From positions 1,054,001 to 1,118,000 of the forward strand of contig NZ_WTYB01000002.1 of NCBI RefSeq assembly GCF_009828055.1: DNA of 64,000 nucleotides, read 5' to 3'. This DNA is from Erythrobacter ramosus (lineage in GTDB: Bacteria > Pseudomonadota > Alphaproteobacteria > Sphingomonadales > Sphingomonadaceae). The translations under genes and the position numbers were made by a program. Of the stretch, positions 8,584 to 17,127 are shown piece after piece (position 1 is the first letter of the stretch; the number at the start of each line of letters is the position of its first letter). The notes below the pieces were generated by a model that worked only from the letters and a program-made list of their open reading frames with translations, ran no database searches and was not told the DNA's origin.

Positions 8584-8721
8584 AATTCCGGCAACCCCGC
8601 GCGAAGGATCGGGCGCATTCAGGCGTTGATCAGGGGCAGCATGGCCAGTGGCCGTGCAGCCCCATTTCGCTGAGCGAGGAAGCCATGCCATGCGTCTGAC
8701 CACCACCAGCACGGCCCGGCG

Positions 8722-10185
8722 ATGAGCCCGGCCAGCATTGCGCTCAACCGCTTCGGCTATGGCTTAAGCGCGAAGGACGCCGCGGTGGGCGATCCGCGCG
8801 CTTTCCTGCTGTGCCAGTTCGATGCCTTCGACCCCTCGCCCCCCGCCATTGCTGCGCGGCTCGACACTCGCGCCAATACCGGCGAAATGCTCGAACTGCT
8901 GCGGCGGTTGCGACAGGACACCCGGGCGATGACGGCGATGGAGCAGGCCGGCACGCCCGCGATGGCGGAAGGGATGACGCGGCAGGAAGCCCGCGCCGTC
9001 GCACTTGACGGTCTGCCGCCCGAATATCGCGAACAGCTGGTCGAGGCCCGCCGGGTGCTCGCCGATGACATTGCCGTGCGCGTGAACACCGTGCTCACCA
9101 GCCCCGCCCCGATGGTTGAGCGGCTGGTGCATTTCTGGTCGAACCATTTCAGCGTCTCGGTCGGCAAGCCCGGCACCCAGTTCGAGGCTGGCCCGCACGA
9201 ATTCACCGCGATCCGCCCGCATGTGCTGGGACGGTTCAGCGATATGCTCAAGGCGGCCGTGCTGCACCCGGCGATGCAGATCTATCTCGACCAGTTCCAG
9301 TCGATCGGCCCCAATGCGCCCTTCGCGCAGCGGCGTGCGCGGCGGGGCGGCGATCAGCAACGCCCGCGCGGGCTGAACGAGAATCTCGCGCGTGAAGTGT
9401 TGGAGCTGCACACGCTGGGCGTCGACGGCGGCTACAGCCAGACCGACGTGACCGAGCTTGCCCGTGCGCTCACCGGCTGGACAGTGCCGGGGATTGGCCG
9501 GGTGGGCCGCTTTGCCGAAGATCAGCCGAGCGGCGCGGCGTTTGTCGCGCTGGTGCATGAACCGGGCGCGCGGCAAGTGCTGGGCCGCTCCTACCCGGCG
9601 GGCGAGGCGAAGCAGGCGCTGGCGATCCTCGACGATCTCGCTGCGCATCCGGCCACAGCGCGCCATATTGCGACCAAGTTTGCGCGCCACTTCGCTGGCG
9701 ACACGCCGCCGCCCGCGCTGGTGGCGCGGCTGGAAGCGGACTTCCTGAGGTCGGACGGCGATCTCGCCAGCCTCACCCGCACCCTGATCGAAGCGCCCGA
9801 GGCGTGGACGCCCGGCCCGGTCAAGTTCCGCACCCCGTTCGAATGGCTCATCGCCGCGCTGCGCCTGACCGGCACCACCACGCTTCCGCCGCAGCGGATC
9901 GTCGGCGCGCTGACCGAGCTGGGGCAGGTGCCGTGGCGCGCGCCTTCGCCTGCGGGGTACGACGATCTCGCCGCCAGTTGGGCCGGGCCGGACGCACTGA
10001 TCCGCCGGGTCGAACTGGCCGAGCGGATCGCGCGCAATGCCCCGCAGGACGGGGTGATCGCCCGCGCGGAAGCGGCCTTCCCGGGCGCTTTGGGCGAGGC
10101 CACCATCACCCAATTGAAGCGCGCCGAAAGCGGGCAACAGGCCCTCGCACTGCTGCTGGTCTCGCCTGAAATGATGCGGAGATAG
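8722..10185 (+). CDS. DUF1800 family protein
   Basis: 487 aa. The N-terminus ASIALNRFGYG, the segment VERLVHFWSNHFSVSVGK and the sequence LNENLAREVLELHTLGVDGGYSQ are characteristic of the DUF1800 family, whose biochemical function is not established. There is no obvious signal peptide at the chosen start; exported partners may carry it along. It is followed after only 5 bases by a DUF1501 protein with a Tat signal, and this pair occurs together in many bacteria, so the two probably act as one unit at or beyond the cytoplasmic membrane. Confidence 0.9.
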   Translation: MSPASIALNRFGYGLSAKDAAVGDPRAFLLCQFDAFDPSPPAIAARLDTRANTGEMLELLRRLRQDTRAMTAMEQAGTPAMAEGMTRQEARAVALDGLPPEYREQLVEARRVLADDIAVRVNTVLTSPAPMVERLVHFWSNHFSVSVGKPGTQFEAGPHEFTAIRPHVLGRFSDMLKAAVLHPAMQIYLDQFQSIGPNAPFAQRRARRGGDQQRPRGLNENLAREVLELHTLGVDGGYSQTDVTELARALTGWTVPGIGRVGRFAEDQPSGAAFVALVHEPGARQVLGRSYPAGEAKQALAILDDLAAHPATARHIATKFARHFAGDTPPPALVARLEADFLRSDGDLASLTRTLIEAPEAWTPGPVKFRTPFEWLIAALRLTGTTTLPPQRIVGALTELGQVPWRAPSPAGYDDLAASWAGPDALIRRVELAERIARNAPQDGVIARAEAAFPGALGEATITQLKRAESGQQALALLLVSPEMMRR

Positions 10186-10190
10186 ACGCC

Positions 10191-11357
10191 ATGACCGCCG
10201 GATTTGATCGCCGTTCGCTGCTCGCCGGATCGCTGCTGGGCGCAGGCAGCCTCGCCCTTCCCCGCCTCGCCTTTGCGCAAGGGACGGGGAGCCGCAATCT
10301 GCTGTTCGTGCTGCTGCGCGGCGCGGCGGACGGGATGGCAATGCTCGCGCCAGTGGGCGACCCGGGCTTCGAGGCTTTGCGTGCCGCAACCCTCGCCGAT
10401 TACGAGAACGCGCCGCGGATCGGCAGCTTCTTCGCCGTCCACCCGGCGCTGGCTGAGATCGCCAAGTCGGCGGCGGCGGGCGAGGCGCTGTTCGTCCATG
10501 CTGCTGCGACCGCCTATCGCGAGCGCTCGCACTTCGATGGGCAAAACCTGCTCGAGAGCGGCGGCACCGCGCCTTATACCACCAAGGACGGCTGGCTCAA
10601 TCGCTTGGCAGGGCTAATGAATGAAGGCGCTCCAGCGCCTTTGCGTGCGCTGGCGATTGCGCCTGCCGTGCCGCTGGCGCTGCGCGGCGATGCACCGGTC
10701 TCGAACTACGCGCCCTCCGCTTTGCCGCAAGCGAGCGAGGATCTGCTGGCGCGGGTCAGCCTGCTTTACGGCGCGGACGGCGAGCTTGGCCCGCTGTGGG
10801 CGCGCGCCTTGGAGACGCGGGCGATGGCGGCGGATGACGGGCTGACCAACCTGCGCGATGCCAGTGCGGCGGGGGAGCTAGCTGCCTCGCTGATGCGCGG
10901 TGAAGGTGGTGCACGGATCGGGATGATCGAGCTTGGCGGCTGGGACACCCACGCCAACCAGCGCGGGGCCTTTGCCCGCTCTGCGCGGCAGCTTGACGCG
11001 CTGCTCGCCGCCTACAAAGCTGGGATGGGTGCGGGCTGGGCCAATACGGTGGTGGTGGTGGCGACCGAGTTCGGCCGCACGGCGCGTCTCAATGGCACCG
11101 GCGGCACCGACCACGGCACGGCTTCGGCGGCGCTGGTGATGGGCGGCGCGGTGCGCGGCGGGCGGGTGATTGCCGACTGGCCGGGGCTGGCGGACGGTAA
11201 GCTTTACGAGGGCCGCGACCTTGCGCCCACCATCGCGCTAGAAAGCGTGATCGCAGGCGCGGTGGCCGAGCATCTGCGGCTCGATCCCAAGCTCGCAATG
11301 GCGCGGCTGTTCCCCGGTCGCGGCGATGCGCCGCTATCGGGGATTATCCGCGCCTAG
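10191..11357 (+). CDS. DUF1501 family protein with Tat signal
   Basis: 388 aa. The N-terminus FDRRSLLAGSLLGAGSLALPRLAFA is a twin-arginine signal (key residues Arg-Arg at about 7-8 followed by a hydrophobic stretch and an A-x-A-like cleavage site), so the protein is exported folded. The rest resembles the alkaline-phosphatase/sulfatase-like DUF1501 fold: LLFVLLRGAADGMAML near the start, IELGGWDTHANQ in the middle, and VVVATEFGRT then GGTDHGTAS toward the end, with His/Asp residues suited to metal binding. Enzyme activity is not proven for the family. Its stop overlaps the stop of the convergent GH3 gene by a few bases. Confidence 0.9.
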   Translation: MTAGFDRRSLLAGSLLGAGSLALPRLAFAQGTGSRNLLFVLLRGAADGMAMLAPVGDPGFEALRAATLADYENAPRIGSFFAVHPALAEIAKSAAAGEALFVHAAATAYRERSHFDGQNLLESGGTAPYTTKDGWLNRLAGLMNEGAPAPLRALAIAPAVPLALRGDAPVSNYAPSALPQASEDLLARVSLLYGADGELGPLWARALETRAMAADDGLTNLRDASAAGELAASLMRGEGGARIGMIELGGWDTHANQRGAFARSARQLDALLAAYKAGMGAGWANTVVVVATEFGRTARLNGTGGTDHGTASAALVMGGAVRGGRVIADWPGLADGKLYEGRDLAPTIALESVIAGAVAEHLRLDPKLAMARLFPGRGDAPLSGIIRA

Positions 11358-13732
11358 AACGAGCACTCCGCTTCTGCGGCGCCCTCATCGCGGGCGATCT
11401 CGCTGATCTGCACCGTGAAAGCGCCCTTGGACGCGAAGGTCAGCTTGCTGCCCGTCGTGCCAAGGCACTTCGCGCTCAGCACCATCTCGCGCCAGCCCTT
11501 GCCCTCGGCGACCGAGAGGCCTTGGGTAATGTCGAGTGCCTTGCCGCCCGCCGTCACCGTCACGGCCGAGCCGGGACGCGCGGTCACCTGATAGGTGATG
11601 CGCCACGCGGCGGCACTGTCCGGCCCGGTCAGGGAGAGCTTGGCACGCGGCGCAAAGGCGATCTTGCGCGCGTCTTCCTGGGCCTTGCGATCAACGCCGG
11701 TTGCGGTGATGCCGTTGCCCGCGCCGCGCAGGTCGGGGAGCAGCGCATTGTCCGCCACCGCCTGCACCTGCATACCGAGCTTGCCGTTGGCGAACCACAC
11801 CGCGCCGGTATCGGCGGTGAGCGCCGCGCAGGTCTCGTCGAGCGGAGCCAGCGGCGCGCTGGCACCGAGGTCGAGGCCGTAGCCCAGCGGGAACAGCGCG
11901 CCATCGGGGCCATTCACCGGGGTGCCGTCGCAATGTGCCGGCCAGCTGAACGACAGCCGCCCCGTGGCAGGCCGCCTTCCGAACAATACGTCAGCCACGC
12001 CCGCCCCTTCGCTGCCCGGCAACCAGGCGGCGACGAAAGCGTCAGCGGCGTTGAGCTCACGGTTCACCCACAAAGGGCGGCCCGAAAGGAACACGGCGAC
12101 CGTCGGAATGCCGCGTGCGCGGTAGGATTTGAGCAGGGTCAGGCCTTCTTCGTCGCGGAAGGCGAGATCCTTCCTATCGCCAACGAATTCAGCATAGGGT
12201 TCCTCGCCGAAGACGACGATGGCTACGTCGGGCTTGCTGGCGGCGTTGCCCTTGGGTGCCAGCACAGCCTCGCTCCCACCCGCCTTGGCCGCCGCGGCGA
12301 TGCCCGCATAGATCGAGGTCGCGCCGGGGAAATCGGCTGCGGTCAGATCACCGCCGCCTTGCCATGTCACCGACCAGCCGCCCGCCTGCTGCGGGACATT
12401 ATCCGCGGCAAGCCCAGCCACTTCGATCCGCGCGCCCGCCTTCAACGGCAGCACGCCCGCGTTCTTGAGCAGCACCTGCGACTTGGCCACCGCCTCGCGC
12501 GCAATCGCGCGGTGCTCGGGCGAGCCGAGCATGTCCCACTTACCGCCCAGAGCGCGGGCAGATGGCTTCACCTCGCCAGCGAAAATGCCGAGCTGCTGCT
12601 TCAACCGCAGCACGCGCAGCACCGCTTCGTCCAGCCGTGCCATCGGGATCGTGCCGTTCTTGACCTGCTTCAGCAGCGAGGCGTGGAGCGCCTTCCAGTC
12701 CTCGGGCACCATGTAGACATCGAGCCCCGCGAGCAGCGCCGCCGAGCAATTCGAATTGGTGCAGCCATCGACCTGCCCGTGACCGTTCCAGTCGCCCACC
12801 ACCAGCCCGCCAAAGCCGAGCTTGCCGCGCAGCTCGCCGGTCAGCAGCGGCGCGTTGCCGTGCATCTTGGTGCCGTTGATCGAGTTGAAGCTCGCCATCA
12901 CGCTGGCGACTCCGGCGGTGATCGCGGCCGGGTAAGGCGCGGCGTGGATCGCCATCAGCGCCTTGAGATCGCCGTTGACGTCGCCCTGGTCGACGCCTTG
13001 CGCGGTGCCGCCGTCGCCGAAGAAGTGCTTAGCGGTTGCGGCGACCTTGCCTTCGCCGAGGAAGCCGGGTTCGCCCGGACGGCCTTGCAGGCCTTCGACC
13101 ATCGCTGCACCCAGCTTGCTGACCAGCGCGGGATTCTCCGAATAGCTTTCGTAAGTGCGGCCCCAGCGATCATCGCGCGCCACGGCAATCGTCGGCGCGA
13201 AAGTCCAGTCGATGCCGGTCACTTCGATCTCGACCGCAGTGGCCGCGCCAATGCGACGGATCAGGTCGGCATCCCCGGTCGCGCCGAGGGCGATATTGTG
13301 CGGGAAAACGGTCGCGCCGATGACATTGGCGTGGCCATGCACAGCGTCGGTCGCCCAGACCGCCGGGATCGCCGGTTCGCCCTTGGGCAGCGGAGCGGTG
13401 GAGGCCGCCCAATACTCGTCAGCCAACTTCAGCCAATTGGCCGCCGGAGCCTGGTCATCGCCATAGGGGCCGGAATTGCCGCCGTTGAGGATCGTGCCAA
13501 AGCGGTATTTGCGCACATCGGCCGGGGTGATCGAGCCGATGTCCGGCATCACCAATTGCGCGACCTTGCGCTTGAGGCTCATGCGCGCGAGCAGACCCTC
13601 GGGCGTGTTCGCGTCCGCCGCAGCCGGGACCGTCTCGCTTGCCGAGCGCACCTGCGGTGCCGTGCTGCATCCGGCCAGAAGCGCCGCCAGCGCTGCCCCG
13701 CAGGCCAGCTGACCAAACCCGTTTCGTGCCAT
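11354..13732 (-). CDS. Glycoside hydrolase family 3 beta-glucosidase, lipoprotein
   Basis: 792 aa from the ATG at 13732. A lipobox (LAALLAGC, Cys about residue 21) predicts an acylated, envelope-anchored enzyme. The GH3 TIM-barrel domain carries GLVVGDWNGHG, where the Asp of GDW stands at the usual nucleophile position, and KHFFGDGG (the family's KHF-H/GD substrate-binding motif). A C-terminal alpha/beta-sandwich domain and an extra beta-domain follow, the organisation of exo-1,3/1,4-beta-glucanases (ExoP-like). It would trim oligosaccharides to glucose. It lies in a locus with GH16, TonB receptor, MFS and LacI genes, and a LacI-type palindrome is 32 bases upstream of its start, so it appears to have its own repressible promoter. 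Confidence 0.93.
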   Translation of the reverse strand: MARNGFGQLACGAALAALLAGCSTAPQVRSASETVPAAADANTPEGLLARMSLKRKVAQLVMPDIGSITPADVRKYRFGTILNGGNSGPYGDDQAPAANWLKLADEYWAASTAPLPKGEPAIPAVWATDAVHGHANVIGATVFPHNIALGATGDADLIRRIGAATAVEIEVTGIDWTFAPTIAVARDDRWGRTYESYSENPALVSKLGAAMVEGLQGRPGEPGFLGEGKVAATAKHFFGDGGTAQGVDQGDVNGDLKALMAIHAAPYPAAITAGVASVMASFNSINGTKMHGNAPLLTGELRGKLGFGGLVVGDWNGHGQVDGCTNSNCSAALLAGLDVYMVPEDWKALHASLLKQVKNGTIPMARLDEAVLRVLRLKQQLGIFAGEVKPSARALGGKWDMLGSPEHRAIAREAVAKSQVLLKNAGVLPLKAGARIEVAGLAADNVPQQAGGWSVTWQGGGDLTAADFPGATSIYAGIAAAAKAGGSEAVLAPKGNAASKPDVAIVVFGEEPYAEFVGDRKDLAFRDEEGLTLLKSYRARGIPTVAVFLSGRPLWVNRELNAADAFVAAWLPGSEGAGVADVLFGRRPATGRLSFSWPAHCDGTPVNGPDGALFPLGYGLDLGASAPLAPLDETCAALTADTGAVWFANGKLGMQVQAVADNALLPDLRGAGNGITATGVDRKAQEDARKIAFAPRAKLSLTGPDSAAAWRITYQVTARPGSAVTVTAGGKALDITQGLSVAEGKGWREMVLSAKCLGTTGSKLTFASKGAFTVQISEIARDEGAAEAECSF

Positions 13733-13764
13733 GCACTCAGTCCCTCCCAAGACCGCGATTTTCT

Positions 13765-13780
13765 TTGTGAACGTTATCAA
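13765..13780. promoter_or_regulatory. LacI-type operator upstream of the GH3 gene
   Basis: TTGTGAACGTTATCAA, a partly symmetric site centred on AACGTT. It matches TTGAGAGCGTTCTCAA at 20518-20533 in 13 of 16 positions. It lies 33-48 bases upstream of the GH3 start, in the 93-base gap after the MFS gene. LacI-family sites typically have a central CG and this shape. The locus LacI gene at 15022-16113 is the natural candidate regulator. Confidence 0.7.
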
Positions 13781-13825
13781 TCTATGCCGCCGCCCATCCG
13801 CTTTGGCAAGCATCAAGCGCAGATG

Positions 13826-15025
13826 TCACCTCCGGCGGACAAAGCCCGCCAGCAGCACTGCGCTCGCCAGCGACAAGGCGGCAAACAGCACGAACAGCGC
13901 GCCATAGCCGAAGCGCGGCACTAGCAACACGGTGAACCACGGCATCACCATTCCCGGCACGGTGTTGGTGAGGTTGAACACGCCGAGATCGCGCGCCCGG
14001 TGCTGCGGGGCGGGCAGGACGCGCAGGGTCTGGCTGGCATGAAGCGCGAGGAAGATCGCCGCCGCGATAGCGAACAGGACATAGCCCGCAATCGCCAGCA
14101 CCAGCGTGTCCGCCGCCGCCATCACCAGCATCCCGCAGGCGCATAGCACCGCCGTCGCCACCAGCGGCTGGATCGGGCGGCCGTGGCGGTCGGACCAGCG
14201 CCCGAGCAGCAGCGAAATCGGCACCGCGCAGACCAGCACGGCGCTGAAGACATTGGCCGCACCGTTCTCTGGATAATCGGGCGAGAGCGAGCGCAGCCAG
14301 TAAAGCAGGAACGCGAACATCCCGCCTTCGGCGACCTGCACCAGCAGCCGCGCGGCCCACATCCGCGCGACCACCCGTTGGCGGAACGGTCGGGGTTCGC
14401 GGGTGCGCAGAACGGGCGCCATCAGCGCTGGCCGCTCCCGCCCCTTGCCCAGCACCACCGCGGGCAGCACCAGCGCGCTGACCAGCACCGCCACAAGCAT
14501 CAACCGCGCTTCGGGCGCAACCAGTCCCGCATAGGTCACCAGTGATCCGGCCAGCGCGCCCAATGCGGGTGAAAGCGCCAACGCGCCGCCCAGCACGCCC
14601 TTCTGTTCGTCCGGAAAGCAGTCCCCCGCCCAAGCCATCAGCGGGGCGAGCATCAGGTTGAGCGCGACCTGCCAGACCATCACCAGCACCACGATCTCCG
14701 CTACGCTCTCAGCCCTGCCCACCGCCAGCAGCAGTAAGTTAGAGGCGATCAGCCCGGCGATGATCCACGGACGCCGGGTGCGCGAGCGATCGCTGAGCAT
14801 ACCGACCGCGATATTGGCGATGCTCGCCATTAGCGCGCCGAGGAAGGTAACCTGCGCCAGTGCGGCGACATCTTCGCCCCCTTGCAGATCGGCGATCCGC
14901 TGCGGCAGCAGCACGGTCAGCAGCGGGACATAGGCGACCGCGCCGCCAGCCGCCGCCAGCGCAAACAGCGCGAGGAACCAGCGCGACTGGCGTTGCGGCG
15001 GCGTGTCGGTAGGGGCGGCGTTCAA
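13826..15025 (-). CDS. Major facilitator superfamily sugar transporter (probable)
   Basis: 399 aa with about 12 hydrophobic segments. The first is FLALFALAAAGGAVAYVPLLTVLLP; the loop SIANIAVGMLSDRSRTRRPWII has the MFS motif-A pattern (G-x-L-S-D-R-x-x-x-R-R/K). It overlaps the end of the upstream lacI gene by 4 bases (ATGA), so translation is coupled. In a beta-glucan locus it is the expected inner-membrane importer of glucose or short gluco-oligosaccharides, but the substrate is inferred only from neighbours. Confidence 0.88.
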   Translation of the reverse strand: MNAAPTDTPPQRQSRWFLALFALAAAGGAVAYVPLLTVLLPQRIADLQGGEDVAALAQVTFLGALMASIANIAVGMLSDRSRTRRPWIIAGLIASNLLLLAVGRAESVAEIVVLVMVWQVALNLMLAPLMAWAGDCFPDEQKGVLGGALALSPALGALAGSLVTYAGLVAPEARLMLVAVLVSALVLPAVVLGKGRERPALMAPVLRTREPRPFRQRVVARMWAARLLVQVAEGGMFAFLLYWLRSLSPDYPENGAANVFSAVLVCAVPISLLLGRWSDRHGRPIQPLVATAVLCACGMLVMAAADTLVLAIAGYVLFAIAAAIFLALHASQTLRVLPAPQHRARDLGVFNLTNTVPGMVMPWFTVLLVPRFGYGALFVLFAALSLASAVLLAGFVRRR

Positions 15026-16113
15026 GCCCGGCCCGGTGCGTGGGCCTGAGCCTGAGCAGGAGCCTCGACAGGGGGCGGCGCGGTGGAGTAGCGCTCGACC
15101 AGCCCGGCGGGGACTTCGATCACCGCGTCATCATCGCCATCCGGTCCGCGCGCGATCAACTGTTCGACCGCGCGGCTGACCGTCTCGGCAATCGGCTGAT
15201 CCACCGCAGTGAGCGGCGGCTGCGAGAAACGCACGATTGGGGTGTTGTCGAAGGAGATGAGCGACAGGTCATGCGGCACGGACAGCCCCCGGTCACGCGC
15301 GACCTCCAGCGCGGCAAGAGTCATCTGGTCGCTCGATCCAATGATCGCGGTCAGATCGGCATGGCGATCCAGCAAGGCGCGTGCAGCGCGGGTGCCGGAG
15401 GCGTAGCCAAAATCGCCCACTTCCAGCAGCCCGTCATGCGGCAGGCCCGCCTCGTCCAGCGCGCGCTTCCAGCCATCGATACGCCAGCCGCTCAGGCTGT
15501 ATTGCGGCGGCCCAGCGATCATCGCGATGCGGCGATGGCCAAGCTCGATCAGACGCGAGGTGGCGAGATGCGCTGCGCTCTCATCGCCCATGGTGAGCGG
15601 GATGCCTGGCCCCGGTGCGTTAGAGCCGATGCGGGCAAAGGGAATGTTCCGCTCCGCCAAAAGCTGCGTGATCAGGCGGTTTTCCGAGTGCGGCGGGGTG
15701 AGGATCACGCCATCGGGCTGCAAGGCGGACAGCGCCGCCCCCAGCTCACGCTCGACATGATCGGAGTGGGTATCGACCAGCTCCACCATCATCCGGTAGC
15801 CGTGCTGCGAGCACGTCAGGATGCCGCCCAGCAGCATCTGGTCAACCCAGTCCGTGCCGAGCCGCGCGCGCCAATCGGCAAGCGTGCGTTCCCGGTCATT
15901 GATGGCGAGGATGATGTAGGAGCGCGATCCGCTCATCCGCTGGGCGGCGAGGCTGGGGACATAGCCCAGCCGGTCGATCGAGGCGCGCACCTTGTCGCGC
16001 AGCTGCGGGCGCACGTTCGGCCCGCCGTTTACCACCCGGCTTACGGTTTGGAGCGAAACACCCGCATCCTCCGCGACGTCCCTGATCGTGACTGTCTTGC
16101 GCACCCGCGCCAT
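15022..16113 (-). CDS. LacI-family transcriptional regulator
   Basis: 363 aa. The N-terminal helix-turn-helix reads TIRDVAEDAGVSLQTVSRVVNG with the hinge helix segment RLGYVPSLAAQRMSG, followed by a periplasmic-binding-protein-like sugar sensor domain (SDQMTLAALEVARDRGLSVP and LSLISFDNTPIVRFSQPPLTAVDQP are typical). It should repress the locus until a glucan-derived sugar binds. It lies 22 bases after the GH16 gene and overlaps the MFS gene by 4 bases, in one operon. Two matching palindromes, one before the GH3 gene and one before the TonB receptor, are its likely targets. Confidence 0.93.
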   Translation of the reverse strand: MARVRKTVTIRDVAEDAGVSLQTVSRVVNGGPNVRPQLRDKVRASIDRLGYVPSLAAQRMSGSRSYIILAINDRERTLADWRARLGTDWVDQMLLGGILTCSQHGYRMMVELVDTHSDHVERELGAALSALQPDGVILTPPHSENRLITQLLAERNIPFARIGSNAPGPGIPLTMGDESAAHLATSRLIELGHRRIAMIAGPPQYSLSGWRIDGWKRALDEAGLPHDGLLEVGDFGYASGTRAARALLDRHADLTAIIGSSDQMTLAALEVARDRGLSVPHDLSLISFDNTPIVRFSQPPLTAVDQPIAETVSRAVEQLIARGPDGDDDAVIEVPAGLVERYSTAPPPVEAPAQAQAHAPGRA

Positions 16114-16135
16114 TGCCCGTCAAACCCCGTCCCGT

Positions 16136-17113
16136 TTACCGAATGCACGCGCGTCCCGTCGCGGGATCGCTGGCGCAGCGATAGACCCTGATCCAGTCGA
16201 TTGCGAATTGCGCGGGAAAGGTATCCGCTGCAACCCCCTTGGCATTGTTTTCTTCCGACAATCGACCGCCCACGGCAAGGTTTGCCATGACATAGAAGGG
16301 TTGGTCGAAAGGTGCTGACGGGCGGCCTTTGGCGTTTGGTGCGGCGGTACTCCATTGGTCGGCAGTCACTGTTAGATGCACGCGGTCATCGACGAGGAAC
16401 CGGATCAAGCCCTCGCCCCATTCCACTGAATAGACGTGGAAATCGTCCGACGGCAGGGCCAGATCGGGCAGCGCATTGCGGTGATCGACGAACTTGTTCT
16501 GCGGCGCGAAATTGCCGAAATGGAGTGCGCTGATGGTGCGGTTTTCGCCGCGACCGCCTTCGCATCGCTTGCACTTGGCGCCGATATTGACCGCTTCGAG
16601 AATATCGATCTCGCCCGATCGCGGCCAAGCGCCATAGACGTTGTCTTCCGGCATCATCCACACCGCGGGCCATGTCCCCTGCCCCGGCGGTACCTTGGCG
16701 CGCACTTCGATCCGGCCATATTTCCAAGCGTGCTGGCCGATGGTGCGAACCTTGCCGGAGGTGTGCGATTGGGTCACGCTGGGGTTATTGTATTCCGCAA
16801 TCTCAGGCGGGCGCGCGGGGCCGACGAAGCGCTCCTTGCGGGCCTTCAGCAGCAGCATCCCGCCTTCGACCGCGATGTTATCGGGACGGTCGGTGTAGCA
16901 TTGCCGTTCGGCATTGCCGCCGCCCCAGCACGAGACTTCGGGCGTCCACTTGGAGCGGTCGAGCTGCGCGCCTTCGAACTCGTCGGCCCAGACCAGCTCC
17001 CAGCCCGCCCCTTCCAGCGGGGCGAGCGCCTGCTGCTCGGTCGGAGGCGTCGCCCCCAAAAGCAGCAGGGCCGCTGTCAGCGTCCCCGCCTTCAGCAGCC
17101 CTGCAATCGTCAT
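16136..17113 (-). CDS. Secreted glycoside hydrolase family 16 endo-beta-glucanase (laminarinase-like)
   Basis: 325 aa with an N-terminal hydrophobic signal (LTAALLLLGATPPTEQ). The mature part starts WELVWADEFEGAQLDRSKW, standard for GH16, and has the catalytic motif SGEIDILEAVN, where the two Glu of E-I-D-x-x-E are nucleophile and acid/base. The one-residue-bulged active site (EIDILE) is the beta-1,3/1,3-1,4-glucanase form. It would cut laminarin or mixed-linkage glucan in the periplasm or outside. It lies 14 bases downstream of the TonB receptor gene and 22 bases upstream of lacI. Confidence 0.94.
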   Translation of the reverse strand: MTIAGLLKAGTLTAALLLLGATPPTEQQALAPLEGAGWELVWADEFEGAQLDRSKWTPEVSCWGGGNAERQCYTDRPDNIAVEGGMLLLKARKERFVGPARPPEIAEYNNPSVTQSHTSGKVRTIGQHAWKYGRIEVRAKVPPGQGTWPAVWMMPEDNVYGAWPRSGEIDILEAVNIGAKCKRCEGGRGENRTISALHFGNFAPQNKFVDHRNALPDLALPSDDFHVYSVEWGEGLIRFLVDDRVHLTVTADQWSTAAPNAKGRPSAPFDQPFYVMANLAVGGRLSEENNAKGVAADTFPAQFAIDWIRVYRCASDPATGRACIR

Positions 17114-17127
17114 ATCGTACTCTCTGA

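Noticed and set aside
11522-13924. 800-codon open frame on the plus strand opposite the GH3 gene
   Set aside because: It is antisense to a clear GH3 enzyme; its product is Arg/His/Gly-rich with no domain pattern, as expected from the complementary frame of high-GC coding DNA.
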